A stretch of DNA of 64,000 nt from Aureliella sp046290675 (GCA_046290675.1 JBKAHA010000003.1:434001-498000); one strand, 5' to 3'; counted from the stretch's first letter, positions 27,271-36,478 are shown. The notes: generated by a model not told the origin, from the sequence alone. Program-made: numbers and translations.

Positions 27271-29334
27271 CTAGTAACGCGATAAGCCTTCGAGCCAATT
27301 TCCGACATCCGAAATTGGCAAAGACGACCACTTTTCAGCTTCAATGTTGTTGGATTCGACGCTAGTCACGTTGAATCCGCGGTCACGAAGGCTACCGGCG
27401 GCGGGTGTAAGTTGCTCCCGTTCGCCTGCAAGCAAGTAGTCCAATGATTGCAATGGCATGTTATCCTGTCGGAGCGCCAACCGTCGGACATCCGTACCAA
27501 TTGTCGCTACTCCGCTGATTCGCGACTTGAGTGTATTGGCAGCGACAAGCGCCAGGCGGCCACCAACCCCCATGCCAACCAGCGCCACACGCTTCTCGCT
27601 AATCGAGTAGGACTTCTGCATACGACCAAGGACTCGCTCCGCGATTTCGATCTCAGACATCGACCAACGTTGAGGATCTGCGGAGTTAACGACAACCACG
27701 ATCCAACCATGTTCCAAGCAGAATGGTTCCCAGATCGATGTGGCTTCCTCAGAGGTGGTTTCTCCCGGGGTCGGAAATACGATCGCGAGGCCCTTCTGTT
27801 CGTCAGTCAATGCAGGTGGCACAATCGCGAAAGCCGTGTTGGTGAAGTCGCCCAAGCTGACTTCGACTGATTCTGTTTTCGCGTCGTCTGCCCTACCGGA
27901 ATAGAGGGGTGCCAATTCGCTGGGGGGGAGATTCGGGTACTCAGTGGGTTGTACACGAATCTCTTCCGACTTGCCGTTCACCTCGACCTCAAATGCCATG
28001 GTTCGATCGAGTTCGGCCACGGCCAGCTGTTCGTCAAGATGACTCAATTCGGTTAAAGGCTTGCCATTCAAGGCCGTTATTTTCATACCTGCTTTCATGC
28101 CGGCTTCGGCGGCTGGCGAATCGGAATCGACCGTTACGACGGAGACGCCTTCGTTCTGTTTGCTTTCGGGTGAACCAGCTGTGGTACGGACTCGAATCCC
28201 AAGATATCGACGGCGATAAGTCGGAATCGACTCCGTGAGCGTGCAGTCGATACCAGTCACGATCTTGCCATTTCGAAGGACTTCGAGCTGCAGCAAATTA
28301 CCTGCATCGACGGAAGCAATGGCGTGCCTCAGGTTGGACAAGATTCGAACTGGTTGGTCATTGGCCTTGAGTATGATGTCGCCGGCCCGCACATCGGCTT
28401 TACCCGCCGCAGACCCTGGCAGTGCTCCAACAACTTGAACTGGACCCGCCATCTCGTTTTGGTCGGACGTGATGACTCCGAGCTTACCAGGCCGGATGTC
28501 GTTTCCTTTTTGTAGGCGCTCTAGCCGAATAAGAATTTCCTGCAACGGAATCGCAAAGCCGATACCAGAGTCGTAGAGTTCCGAGCTATCACCGTCGAAG
28601 AATGTTCCAGGAGAAATCGGGGCTAGTATGCCGACGACGCGTCCCTCCAGATCAATAAGCGGGCCGCCGTAATTGACTGGAGAAACTTTTGCATCGGTTT
28701 GTACGGCTCGGCCATAAGCGCGTCCAGTTGCACTGATGATGCCGAGTGATTGCGTTACCGACCGTTTGTCGTAAATTTTGCCGATGGCGTTGACCCATTG
28801 TCCAACAATGGGGCCCTGCTCGGCCATCCGGCTCGGTTCAGCTTGAGGAAGCTCTTCATCGACATCAATCTTGAGCAGTACCAATTCGCGGCTGTAGTCG
28901 CGTGCTACGATCTTCGCAGAAGAGCGTTCACCATTGGGCAGGTTCACAATCACAGAGCCAGGTTTTTGCCGAAAGGCATAGGCACTCGAAATGATCCAGC
29001 CCTCAGACGAGACGATAGTGCCTGTGGTTGGCCCGTCGGTAATGCGTTCTTCGCCGAGTCGTTCGAGCCCACCGAAGGTTTCGATCTGCACCGTAAACTC
29101 GCTCGCCTTGAGAGCGGAGGAACGGAAAGCCTCTTGCTCAAGACGGTTTAGCTCGAGCTGTGCTGTCCGCTTCGTTTCTGTCTGGGCACGCAAGTCGGTG
29201 GTGATACCAAGAGTGGTGGCTACCAGGATGACGGGAATCAAACCAAGTAGTAACAGCGATTGCCTCAAATTTGGCTTCCGCGAAATCGCAGAGTGTGAGC
29301 AAATGTGGGAGTTAGAACTCGGCATGGATTGCAC
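27271..29334 (-). CDS. Trypsin-like pseudoprotease with two PDZ domains and a hydrolase-like tail
   Basis: A 687-residue exported protein (signal about residues 22-50). The S1C fold is recognisable (GTIVSSEGWIISSAYAF, RELVLLKI, VSPVNYGGPLID), but aligned to the intact paralogue the His is Tyr, the Asp is Glu and the Ser is Tyr, so the triad is gone. PDZ domains follow (GKLGVITSD ... VRAGDIILKANDQPV; LGIRVRT ... AEAGMKAGMKITALNGKPL). The last 180 residues look like an alpha/beta hydrolase, yet its nucleophile elbow reads GMGVGG instead of GxSxG. It probably binds rather than cuts. Start GTG 29334 or ATG 29325; 27 bases after the previous gene. Confidence 0.8.
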   Translation of the reverse strand: MQSMPSSNSHICSHSAISRKPNLRQSLLLLGLIPVILVATTLGITTDLRAQTETKRTAQLELNRLEQEAFRSSALKASEFTVQIETFGGLERLGEERITDGPTTGTIVSSEGWIISSAYAFRQKPGSVIVNLPNGERSSAKIVARDYSRELVLLKIDVDEELPQAEPSRMAEQGPIVGQWVNAIGKIYDKRSVTQSLGIISATGRAYGRAVQTDAKVSPVNYGGPLIDLEGRVVGILAPISPGTFFDGDSSELYDSGIGFAIPLQEILIRLERLQKGNDIRPGKLGVITSDQNEMAGPVQVVGALPGSAAGKADVRAGDIILKANDQPVRILSNLRHAIASVDAGNLLQLEVLRNGKIVTGIDCTLTESIPTYRRRYLGIRVRTTAGSPESKQNEGVSVVTVDSDSPAAEAGMKAGMKITALNGKPLTELSHLDEQLAVAELDRTMAFEVEVNGKSEEIRVQPTEYPNLPPSELAPLYSGRADDAKTESVEVSLGDFTNTAFAIVPPALTDEQKGLAIVFPTPGETTSEEATSIWEPFCLEHGWIVVVVNSADPQRWSMSEIEIAERVLGRMQKSYSISEKRVALVGMGVGGRLALVAANTLKSRISGVATIGTDVRRLALRQDNMPLQSLDYLLAGEREQLTPAAGSLRDRGFNVTSVESNNIEAEKWSSLPISDVGNWLEGLSRY

Positions 29335-29361
29335 GTGTTTTTGAAAGTAGCCCGGGCGTTA

Positions 29362-30537
29362 CTATTGGTTAAGGATGATTTCTTGAAGTTTCCCGCCTCG
29401 TTGAACGAGCAGGATAAGCTGATCTGCGCGGTCAATATATTGCAGTTCCTCAAGCAGCATTTCTTGGGATGCGACTCGCGTCGAATTAACAAAGAGGATG
29501 AGGTCATCGTGCTGGATGCCGGCTTGCATCGCTTTGGAACCCGGTTGAACCAGATCAACGTAGGCTGGAGTCTTGGCCAAGACGTTCGGGACAAGAGCTA
29601 CGCCAAAGTCATTTAGGTTGATTGGACGAGCAGCAAACTTGCGATTGTCCTGTTTGCGAACGATCGTTTTGCCGGAGATGATGTCGCCAATGGATTGTTT
29701 CAGTTCATCTAAGGGAACTGCGTAGTTAACCCAAATGTTGGCTGCGGAATCACGTAGTTCCTTTCCCAGGAGGGCAACTGGCCGGCCGTCGAAGTTGGTA
29801 AGAAGTCCGCCGGCGGCGCCTGGATTGTTGGTCATGGCATCAATTAGGTACACAGGACCATCGTAAACGGATTCGAGCGACCCTCGACGGGCGTCGAGGT
29901 TGGTAACCGCCATTACAACGCCCTTTTGCACGCTGGACATTTCGGTCCCACTTGCGATACCAAACAGGTTGCTAAACGCCAAAACCCGTTCACCAGCTTC
30001 CACTTTGGCGGAGCCCTGCAAGTCGATGCTTGAGGCCGGAGCCTTGTTCGTTTTTAAGACTGCGATTTCTAAATTGGGGTCGATACCGACAATGTTGGCT
30101 ACATAACGGGAACCGTCACTGCTGACAGCGATGATGTCATTGACATCCAAAACGGTGCTCCAAACCGTCAGAATGTAGCCTTCGGGCGAAATGAAAACGC
30201 CACTTTGGTATGAGTCGAGCCCCGCGTATCCTCCCGCCCCGTATAGCTTCACCAGATTTCGCTCGACCTGGCTAGATATGTCGGCAACCGATCCTAGTGT
30301 TGCCGGCGAGTTGGGTGGTTGAGCCGTTGCCTTGTTTGGTTGCCAAATCGCCATGGACAGGAACAGAAGAACGACCGCTTGAAGAATCTGGCTCCGTAGC
30401 TGCGACGGCTGCGAACCATCATCCGGCACGTTCGGCCGCACTGCATTCGGCCGCACTGCATTCGGCCGCACTGCATTCGGCCGCACTGTAATCGGCCGCA
30501 CTGTAATCGGTGGGGAACTTCGGCGACTATTCCGCAT
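29362..30537 (-). CDS. Trypsin-like pseudoprotease with one PDZ-like domain
   Basis: A 391-residue exported protein. Near the N-terminus a pentapeptide repeat (ITVRP/NAVRP) is encoded by 15-base DNA repeats and precedes a hydrophobic signal (ILQAVVLLFLSMAIW). The S1C fold is clear: YILTVWSTV, DPNLEIAVLK and NPGAAGGLL. Aligned to the intact paralogue, His is Ser, Asp is Glu and Ser is Ala, so it cannot use a classical triad. A PDZ-like C-terminus follows (GSKAMQAGIQHDDLILFVN). Start ATG 30537 has AGGAG six bases upstream and overlaps the end of the active protease gene by 11 bases, which points to translational coupling. Confidence 0.82.
   Translation of the reverse strand: MRNSRRSSPPITVRPITVRPNAVRPNAVRPNAVRPNVPDDGSQPSQLRSQILQAVVLLFLSMAIWQPNKATAQPPNSPATLGSVADISSQVERNLVKLYGAGGYAGLDSYQSGVFISPEGYILTVWSTVLDVNDIIAVSSDGSRYVANIVGIDPNLEIAVLKTNKAPASSIDLQGSAKVEAGERVLAFSNLFGIASGTEMSSVQKGVVMAVTNLDARRGSLESVYDGPVYLIDAMTNNPGAAGGLLTNFDGRPVALLGKELRDSAANIWVNYAVPLDELKQSIGDIISGKTIVRKQDNRKFAARPINLNDFGVALVPNVLAKTPAYVDLVQPGSKAMQAGIQHDDLILFVNSTRVASQEMLLEELQYIDRADQLILLVQRGGKLQEIILNQ
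30431..30510. repeat. 15-bp tandem repeat inside a coding region
   Basis: About 5.3 copies of a 15-base unit of the type TTCGGCCGCACTGCA, three of them identical, the last two with a changed start. Read on the minus strand they encode the pentapeptide repeat NAVRP or ITVRP just before the signal helix. The unit is a multiple of three, so copy changes would keep the frame. Confidence 0.9.
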
Positions 30538-32503
30538 TGGTCGCTCCTGGCTCCCCAAGTGGTGCTTTAGGTGAGGAAGTCTTGAACTCTTCGACCTCTA
30601 CGACAAGCATTGGGTCGGTTCCATATTGAATTCGCATTCGCCGCGGCAGTTGAACGGACTGATCTTTGATTGTCGTGTCCTGATACTGATCGAGGTATAG
30701 TTCTACTGGATCGTTTTCCGGGTCTCCAAACACTTCGACGAGCGACAGTTGGCCCAGCTCATTGACGCTATAGCGAACGACGGCATCGAGCCAAAGCGAT
30801 TCGAGCACGTCCATTTGTGGTGGTATTGGGTTGGCTCGCCAATCACTCATATAGACTGGCATGCGGTTTAAATAAGTGGTCGCGCCGACTTGTTTGGGAC
30901 CTAGCTGGAGAAGGTCTATGTAGGCTTGGAATGCAACGAGCAAACCGTTTTCGCGACGTTGCCCGATGATGTCGGACATCGACTCAGTGAAGTCGACGGT
31001 TCGCGTCCGATTGCCTACCCGAAGCGTCGCTTTCCCGCGTTCGACTTCAATTGATGCCGGTGTGTTCTCGCCGGCAAGTTTACCTTTGAGTGTCCATTGT
31101 TCTTCCGCTGGTAGTTTCGATGCCGTTTCGATGCGGCTCCATACTTCGTTCAGGCGTTCCTGGTTGAAGTAGAAGTTGGCAAACCCCTTCCGCTTTTCCA
31201 GCATCCCGCTGACTCTTTTTGTGTCTGGAAGGATTTCCTTGAGCTTTTCGGGCAGTGACTTATTCGAATCCGACTCGTATTCTTCTTTCTCCGCAGGCTC
31301 CCCTTGGCCAGGGATTTCCTCATTTTGCTTCGGACGATTCGGGGGGGCGTTGGCTGGACGCTCGGGTGATACGAGGTCAATGAGTTCCTTTTCCGAGTGT
31401 ACGCCCGCTAAACGAACCAGCATCTGTCGTTGCTCGCCATCACGTCGAATGACAACGGGAACGCGCCAGTCTCGGGGTAGTGTTCCAAGCACGTTTTTGA
31501 AGGCGTTCGTCGTTGGAATCGCGCGCCCCGCAAGTTGCAGAACTTCGTCTCCGTATCGCAAGCCTCTTCGGTAAGCATCACTTGTGCTGAGCAAGTTTGT
31601 CACTGTAATCTTATTGTTGCTGTCGGTGCCAACTGTGGCGCCGAACGTGGCATGATCGGCTAGCCGACCTCCCTTCAGGACCCCTAGGAATTTCTTGATC
31701 TGATTGGCGCTGATCGCATAGCCCACTCCAACGTTAATCCGGCCTCGCTTCTCAAACGAGCAACGTCCATTAATTCCGATGACTTCGCCGGCCAAATTGA
31801 ATAGTGGACCGCCTGAATTACCCGGGTTGATGGCCGCATCGGTCTGAATGCAGTCGGCGTATTCCAGCAGCGTTCCGGCTGGGTACTGGTAGCGATTCAC
31901 TCCGCTGACAATGCCTAGACTGACTGAGGGTTGGAGATTGGAGGCTAGAACAAAGGGGTTGCCTGCCGCAAAGCACCATTGACCGACTCGGACCAAATCG
32001 CTGTCCGCAAGTGGTGCCGTTGGGAAATCGTCTCGTCCCAACAACTTGATCAAGGAAACGTCACCTGTGGCATCGATCCCGACGATGACCGCATCATAAA
32101 CGCGACCGTCGTTTAAGCCGCATCGCATATGATCGCCGCAGGCGCTCGAGACGTGGTAGTTGGTAAGCGCGTAGCCATCTGGCGTGATGATGACTCCACT
32201 TCCGCCACCGCCTCCGTCAAGGCCGAAGATCGCTACGGTGGCCTCGGAAGCACGTTTCATGACTTCGACGCGTTGACGCTGTGCTTGTAGAACACGTGCA
32301 TCAAGTTCCGGCTCAGCAGCGAACGATGCTTGCCGCGTGCACAGCAAGCAAAGTACGAACGCAAGGCCGCCGAACACGACTGCGGTTCGTAATGCGTAAC
32401 CACGCGTTGATATAGAACCACGGTGCAGGGATGCATTCGTGACGTGACCCCGATATTCCCAAGAGTCTGACCAAGAGTTCAATTGGTGCTTTGTATGGAC
32501 CAT
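30527..32503 (-). CDS. DegP-like trypsin protease with PDZ domain
   Basis: A 658-residue exported serine protease, S1C type. An export helix lies at about residues 39-62 (AVVFGGLAFVLCLLC). The triad is intact: His in TNYHVSSAC, Asp in ATGDVSLIKL and Ser in NPGNSGGPLF. One PDZ domain follows (GLRYGDEVLQLAGRAI). The roughly 270-residue C-terminal part, after a Pro/Glu/Lys-rich linker, is unrelated to DegP and looks beta-rich. It probably cleaves misfolded or specific periplasmic proteins. It precedes two inactive homologues in the same operon, and is itself 22 bases after the first gene. Start ATG 32503 has only a weak ribosome site. Confidence 0.88.
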   Translation of the reverse strand: MVHTKHQLNSWSDSWEYRGHVTNASLHRGSISTRGYALRTAVVFGGLAFVLCLLCTRQASFAAEPELDARVLQAQRQRVEVMKRASEATVAIFGLDGGGGGSGVIITPDGYALTNYHVSSACGDHMRCGLNDGRVYDAVIVGIDATGDVSLIKLLGRDDFPTAPLADSDLVRVGQWCFAAGNPFVLASNLQPSVSLGIVSGVNRYQYPAGTLLEYADCIQTDAAINPGNSGGPLFNLAGEVIGINGRCSFEKRGRINVGVGYAISANQIKKFLGVLKGGRLADHATFGATVGTDSNNKITVTNLLSTSDAYRRGLRYGDEVLQLAGRAIPTTNAFKNVLGTLPRDWRVPVVIRRDGEQRQMLVRLAGVHSEKELIDLVSPERPANAPPNRPKQNEEIPGQGEPAEKEEYESDSNKSLPEKLKEILPDTKRVSGMLEKRKGFANFYFNQERLNEVWSRIETASKLPAEEQWTLKGKLAGENTPASIEVERGKATLRVGNRTRTVDFTESMSDIIGQRRENGLLVAFQAYIDLLQLGPKQVGATTYLNRMPVYMSDWRANPIPPQMDVLESLWLDAVVRYSVNELGQLSLVEVFGDPENDPVELYLDQYQDTTIKDQSVQLPRRMRIQYGTDPMLVVEVEEFKTSSPKAPLGEPGATNAE

Positions 32504-32525
32504 GCTTAGGAGCCAGGTTTTGCGA

Positions 32526-33824
32526 CTACTTGGTTAGTTCTGGATCAAGCCACTGGACGCGTGTGCCTACCGCCGATTTATCGAGCGGAACCACACGAAG
32601 GGACAATCGATTGTCTGGTGGGATCGGGATCTCGAAACGCTGCATGCTCTTGGGCTCGTCCAGAACCGTCTCCCAAACGGATTTGGATTCGAGCAGGATC
32701 TCGACTCGACAAGGCGTAAAGTAGCTGTTGTTTGCGACCATCTGGACGCCGCCCGTCAGTTTGGTAAACGAGCCCAGTGTGGAAAAAGTTAGCTGGCAAT
32801 CTCCGAGAACTTCCAAGACAGGTCCTTGAGCTGCGCCCGGAAGTTTCGGAGCGGGTACCACACGCGCTCGACCCACCGATATGTTACTGAGTGATGGCAA
32901 GGCGGCGCTAAGTTCACTGGCTGTTGCAGTGATGTCGAATGGTATTTCAGTGAGTGACTTTGAGTTACCTAGTCCGAAGTCGACCCGTGCCAGTTTGGCG
33001 AGTGGCAGGACGTATCGCCCGCCACCTGCCAGCGCGAGTTGAAGCTCATCTTGGCTGGAGCTTGACGCGGAGCTGATGGCGAACTCATTGCCCTCCAGAT
33101 CCTTTACGACCCCGGCAACGGCAACGTTTGCTTTCTCGGTGGAGTAAAACCGAACCGCTGCGATTTTCGCCAGCGGGACGGGGATGGTCTGTCCACTAAA
33201 TTCAAACTCGACGGCCTCGCCGCCGATCGAGTTAACGATGCCGTCGATCTTGGTCAGAGCTCCCGACGACTGCTTGATGACCAGCAGATCGGAACTGAGT
33301 TCAGTTTGAGAGTAGGTGCCCCATTGCTCTTCCTGTTCTTCAGTCAAATTTCCGAAACGTAGGCTCTTCACCGCAGAAACCGGTACTTCCAAACCAGGCT
33401 GACAGCGTAGCTTCGAATCTTCCATTTGGACTGACTCGACTCGGACGATCGACCCTCCATTCAGCCGCAAGGTGAGCGAAGTCCGCTCGGAACCCTGATC
33501 AACTTCCACCGTAGTTTGAGACTCTCTGCGAAGGCTTTTCACCCTTTTGATGGGGATTGTTTTTCGCTCGGAGCCGGCTTGGAATTGCAGCTCGGTTTCA
33601 CTTAGCTTCGGGGCCACGACAGTTTGTTCCAGGCCGTCCATCGTAACCAGCACCCAAGGCGAGCGAGCCTCAGCACTGCCCTGCGCCGCTAGGGCAGCTT
33701 GGCAATGGGAGTTTGCTTGGCTCAATACGAACGGCAGGCAGGTCCAAATGAGGCGATGCAGCCAGCCAAAACGTGAGTTGCTTTTCGCCGAGTCCTTGCT
33801 TTTCGCCGAGTCCTGTCTGTTCAA
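32526..33824 (-). CDS. Secreted LamG/NPCBM-like protein, first gene of the protease operon
   Basis: A 432-residue protein from a TTG with AGGTTAA upstream. It starts with an 18-base tandem duplication (DSAKSK-DSAKS), then a hydrophobic export helix (LIWTCLPFVLSQA). Several beta-rich repeats follow, each with a segment like PIKRVKSLRRE, PVSAVKSLRFG, PLAKIAAVRFY or PLAKLARVDFG, and the C-terminal part (FTKLTGGVQM ... FEIPIPPDNRLSLRVVP) recalls NPCBM/NEW2 carbohydrate-associated modules. The family assignment is tentative. It starts the operon with the proteases; likely a periplasmic partner or substrate, by inference. Confidence 0.7.
   Translation of the reverse strand: MNRQDSAKSKDSAKSNSRFGWLHRLIWTCLPFVLSQANSHCQAALAAQGSAEARSPWVLVTMDGLEQTVVAPKLSETELQFQAGSERKTIPIKRVKSLRRESQTTVEVDQGSERTSLTLRLNGGSIVRVESVQMEDSKLRCQPGLEVPVSAVKSLRFGNLTEEQEEQWGTYSQTELSSDLLVIKQSSGALTKIDGIVNSIGGEAVEFEFSGQTIPVPLAKIAAVRFYSTEKANVAVAGVVKDLEGNEFAISSASSSSQDELQLALAGGGRYVLPLAKLARVDFGLGNSKSLTEIPFDITATASELSAALPSLSNISVGRARVVPAPKLPGAAQGPVLEVLGDCQLTFSTLGSFTKLTGGVQMVANNSYFTPCRVEILLESKSVWETVLDEPKSMQRFEIPIPPDNRLSLRVVPLDKSAVGTRVQWLDPELTK
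33778..33813. repeat. Perfect 18-bp tandem duplication
   Basis: Two identical copies of TTGCTTTTCGCCGAGTCC lie side by side at the 5' end of the secreted gene, giving the peptide repeat DSAKSK/DSAKS just after the start. It keeps the reading frame. Confidence 0.9.
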
Positions 33825-34245
33825 GATCGTTAACCTGGAAAATGCGGAATGAAGGAACGGACGAAGGTATCACCAACAGCGGTCGCGTCTGGGCGTTTTC
33901 GAGACCAACGGCATCTGCCGATACTGCCGCTGTCGATATCGGAAATGGAAACCACTAACGCTAATATATACCTTGCATGGCCAAGGGGCGTCCCGAACCA
34001 TCGTTTTGCCGCGCTACCTGGCAAAATGGTGGAGTTTCAGGTTCAGAATCAGCTGCTTTGTTGCTTAGACACATGGAGGAGGCCCCGAAGTCCTAGGCTT
34101 GCGGGGAAAAGTTGGCTTGTCCGCGAATGTCAGGCTTGCAAGAACGCAGGGGAATTGTTTAGATATACGCCCCAGCAGGAGAGCCGAGTCTCGCCTGTTG
34201 TTGGTGGCTCAGATCATGCCGATGTGGCATTGGAATGGGCCGACC
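33825..34245. other. Intergenic region before tRNA-Ser
   Basis: About 420 bases. A 136-codon plus frame runs through it and into the tRNA, with no ribosome site and no recognisable product, so it is not called. Promoters for the minus-strand operon and the tRNA must be here; a loose TTGCAA box near 34136 may serve the tRNA. Confidence 0.4.
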
Positions 34246-34334
34246 GGAGAGGTGGCTGAGTGGTCGAAAGCACTTCATTGCTAATGAAGCGACCGGGTCA
34301 AACTGGTCCGCAGGTTCGAATCCTGTCCTCTCCG
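34246..34334 (+). tRNA. tRNA-Ser (GCT)
   Basis: An 89-base class II tRNA. The acceptor stem GGAGAGG pairs with CCTCTCC, discriminator G. The anticodon arm CTTCA-TTGCTAA-TGAAG carries GCT. A long variable arm (ACCGGGTCAAACTGGTC region) and a T arm with TTCGAAT complete it. CCA is not encoded. Confidence 0.97.
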
Positions 34335-34351
34335 CTTGATATCTAGATCAG

Positions 34352-34398
34352 AACCCTGAGATCCGCCTGCGACGCAATCGGCCCTCAGGGTTTTTTTT
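34352..34398 (+). terminator. Rho-independent terminator after tRNA-Ser
   Basis: AACCCTGAG pairs with CTCAGGGTT across a 23-base loop and is followed by eight T residues. It begins 18 bases after the tRNA. Confidence 0.82.
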
Positions 34399-34579
34399 GT
34401 GCTCTTCTCTCGCGAGGCTGTACATTCCACTGCCGGGTCCCGCGGTCCTCTGTTCCCGAAGTCTTCTAACCGGCTCGGCGAGCCGTTCTTTTGTGGAAAC
34501 CGCAAAGGGGAGCTTTGGCGTCGACGAAGTAAGTTTGCCGGCCGGTTTTCACTTCTCTTTGTCGGGTGAAATATCCGGG

Positions 34580-36163
34580 CTAAGGGATGGGGGCGGATTT
34601 GCGAATCGCTTCGAACTGCATCTTATGTTTTAGGTCTGCAGTGCCATCGAAGTACGCTTGAATCTTTGGCCAGATGTGCTTCGCGACATCACGACCTAAT
34701 TTCAATCCCGCGACGTTGTCAGCTTGGATGTGGTAGCCGCCCATCACTCGGGAGATACCCGCCATCTCGGCTGCTTCCGTAAACGTCGGAATCGGCAACA
34801 TGATATCACATGTCGCATGTTCTTCACCGATGATCTCCGCCAATGGACGCCCATCGAGTTGCTGCATTTGCCGGCAGGTAAAGCCTTGTTCTGTCAATTC
34901 GCCCGCATGACGAGGTTCAACGAAACCACATTCGTCGCTCCCAGTAAACAGTTTTAGGATTTCGGCGCAGCCACCGCTAATGCAGCTGTGGCCGGAGACG
35001 TAACCAGGGAAAGGCGGCGTGATAAATGTACTTGGAGAATAAGGATGCCAGTTGTCGCCAAGCACATCGGTGACGCCCAGGCCGGGGCCAGCCCAGCCCT
35101 TGATCGTTTTTCCTTTGTAATAGTGGCGAACCAAAGTCCAAGGTCGCGAGCTGTCGTAGTAACGTTTTGAATCCCAAGAAGCGATGAACGTATCTAGGGC
35201 ACAATTACCAACGGTGAAGAACAGTTTTACATCACGCTCAAGATCATTCTTATCCCGAGTTGAGACGACCATCGCAAACTTGAGCCAGTGTCCCGATTGC
35301 CCTGTCGAGCGCGGACCATCCCGCATGAATTCAACGATGGCTTTTTGCTCGGGAGTAAGTGATGCGTTGAACGCAACACACTCATCGACTTCCGCAAGTA
35401 GCTGATCGCTGCCAACTAGGGGCGGAGGGCCTGGCCGAAACTGATCGGCGCGATCTAGTCCAAATGGGATGACTCGGTACCAATGTGGTGTTAGGAAGTC
35501 CATCACGATCTCGCCGCCCTTGCCGTCGTCAAAGGGAATGAGCTGCCAGCGGTCTGGGTCGTTGATTTTGTCGGTGGGATTAACCGGGCGGTACATCGTG
35601 TAGTCCGAATACGGCTGCCCGTTCGATCCTTGTTCGTCGCCTAGCTGATTAGCACCGTCGCGGTGGCGATACTCCAGCAAGCTTCGGGCGACGCGGTTTC
35701 CGATGCCTTGAGCGGTCTCCAGGTTTTCTGATTTATCGCTTGGGTCGTATCCCATATTCCTCATTTCTTGGGTCAGATAGTCCTCAAAGTGCGGGTACTG
35801 ATCGAGGCAAGTGCGATACATGGCGTACGCGATCGCTTTTTCCCGATTGGCGTTGGTCCTCTCGTTCGCTGGGCGTCGAAGTTGCCCGCCAAACATGGTT
35901 CCAACCGCTTGGTCGTCGTAAGCCGCCCACGCGTCGAACATGGCGGTCACGGGAATCGCCATCTGCCGTGACAGTATTGTGGGTTGAGCACCAATTCGCT
36001 CAACATCGAGTGCAGCTGCTTCCAGCATGATTTCAAGCCATTGGTACGCAGCCGACGGAGTATGCTTGGTGTCGGCGGCAGATTTGGGAATCTGCTGGCA
36101 AAACGCGTTGTTGAATAGCAAACAGCATATGGCCAATGATGTTACGGCGGGGTTGTTGCTCAT
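34580..36163 (-). CDS. Vanadium-dependent haloperoxidase/PAP2 homologue
   Basis: A 527-residue exported protein (signal MSNNPAVTSLAICCLLF). The three vanadate/phosphate-binding motifs of the family are all present: K-x6-RP (KRYYDSSRP), SGH in YVSGHSC, and SRx5H (SRVMGGYH), followed by the Asp of HIQAD. Enzymes of this type oxidise halides with H2O2 or act as acid phosphatases; which applies cannot be told. The many conserved Cys in the C-terminal third (CISGGCAEIL, CGFVEPRH, FTCRQM) could form disulfides outside the cytoplasm. Start ATG 36163 with GAGGT upstream; the frame is open to 36184. Confidence 0.86.
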   Translation of the reverse strand: MSNNPAVTSLAICCLLFNNAFCQQIPKSAADTKHTPSAAYQWLEIMLEAAALDVERIGAQPTILSRQMAIPVTAMFDAWAAYDDQAVGTMFGGQLRRPANERTNANREKAIAYAMYRTCLDQYPHFEDYLTQEMRNMGYDPSDKSENLETAQGIGNRVARSLLEYRHRDGANQLGDEQGSNGQPYSDYTMYRPVNPTDKINDPDRWQLIPFDDGKGGEIVMDFLTPHWYRVIPFGLDRADQFRPGPPPLVGSDQLLAEVDECVAFNASLTPEQKAIVEFMRDGPRSTGQSGHWLKFAMVVSTRDKNDLERDVKLFFTVGNCALDTFIASWDSKRYYDSSRPWTLVRHYYKGKTIKGWAGPGLGVTDVLGDNWHPYSPSTFITPPFPGYVSGHSCISGGCAEILKLFTGSDECGFVEPRHAGELTEQGFTCRQMQQLDGRPLAEIIGEEHATCDIMLPIPTFTEAAEMAGISRVMGGYHIQADNVAGLKLGRDVAKHIWPKIQAYFDGTADLKHKMQFEAIRKSAPIP

Positions 36164-36345
36164 GGTGACCTCTAAGCAAAACAAGCGGATTGAGCTCGGG
36201 AGAGCGTTTCTAGTGTCTCGGAAACCGTCGAGAGTGGGCCGTACAGCTTCTTCAAAATTGGGTTAGCGCCCACTCCATGCCCCCTCGTCTATACAAAAAT
36301 CTTAGTTTTTCACGAACAGTGCAGCAAGTTTTCCTCGCCAGTCTT

Positions 36346-36478
36346 CAGGGCCAATCAAAGTTTAAAGCTAGGGAATGAGCCGCGACGCGTGAGCGGCCGG
36401 GTGCGTCATGAAACCCGTTGCCTTACGGCCAGCGGCTCAATGGCGAAACAGCCTAGAACCAAACTTTGATTGGCCCTG
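36346..36478. mobile_element. 133-bp MITE-like element, copy 1, with 10-bp target duplication
   Basis: Both ends carry the same 18-base inverted repeat CAGGGCCAATCAAAGTTT. The element is flanked on both sides by the ten bases CGCCAGTCTT (36336-36345 and 36479-36488), a target-site duplication. It has no gene of its own. Inside, inverted segments (GAGCCGC/GCGGCTC, CTAGG/CCTAG) let it fold into one long hairpin. It interrupts the reading frame of the cardiolipin synthase fragment and supplies its stop. A second copy is at 41414-41558. No transposase was found in the window. Confidence 0.88.

Noticed and set aside
26810..27274. 154-codon plus frame opposite the small membrane gene
   Set aside because: The minus-strand product has clear membrane helices and operon context; the plus frame has neither.
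33849..34259. 136-codon plus-strand frame before tRNA-Ser
   Set aside because: It runs into the tRNA, lacks a ribosome site and has no recognisable product.
36406..36478. The last 22 residues of the cardiolipin synthase fragment as a real protein tail
   Set aside because: They are encoded by the inserted element, not by the original gene.
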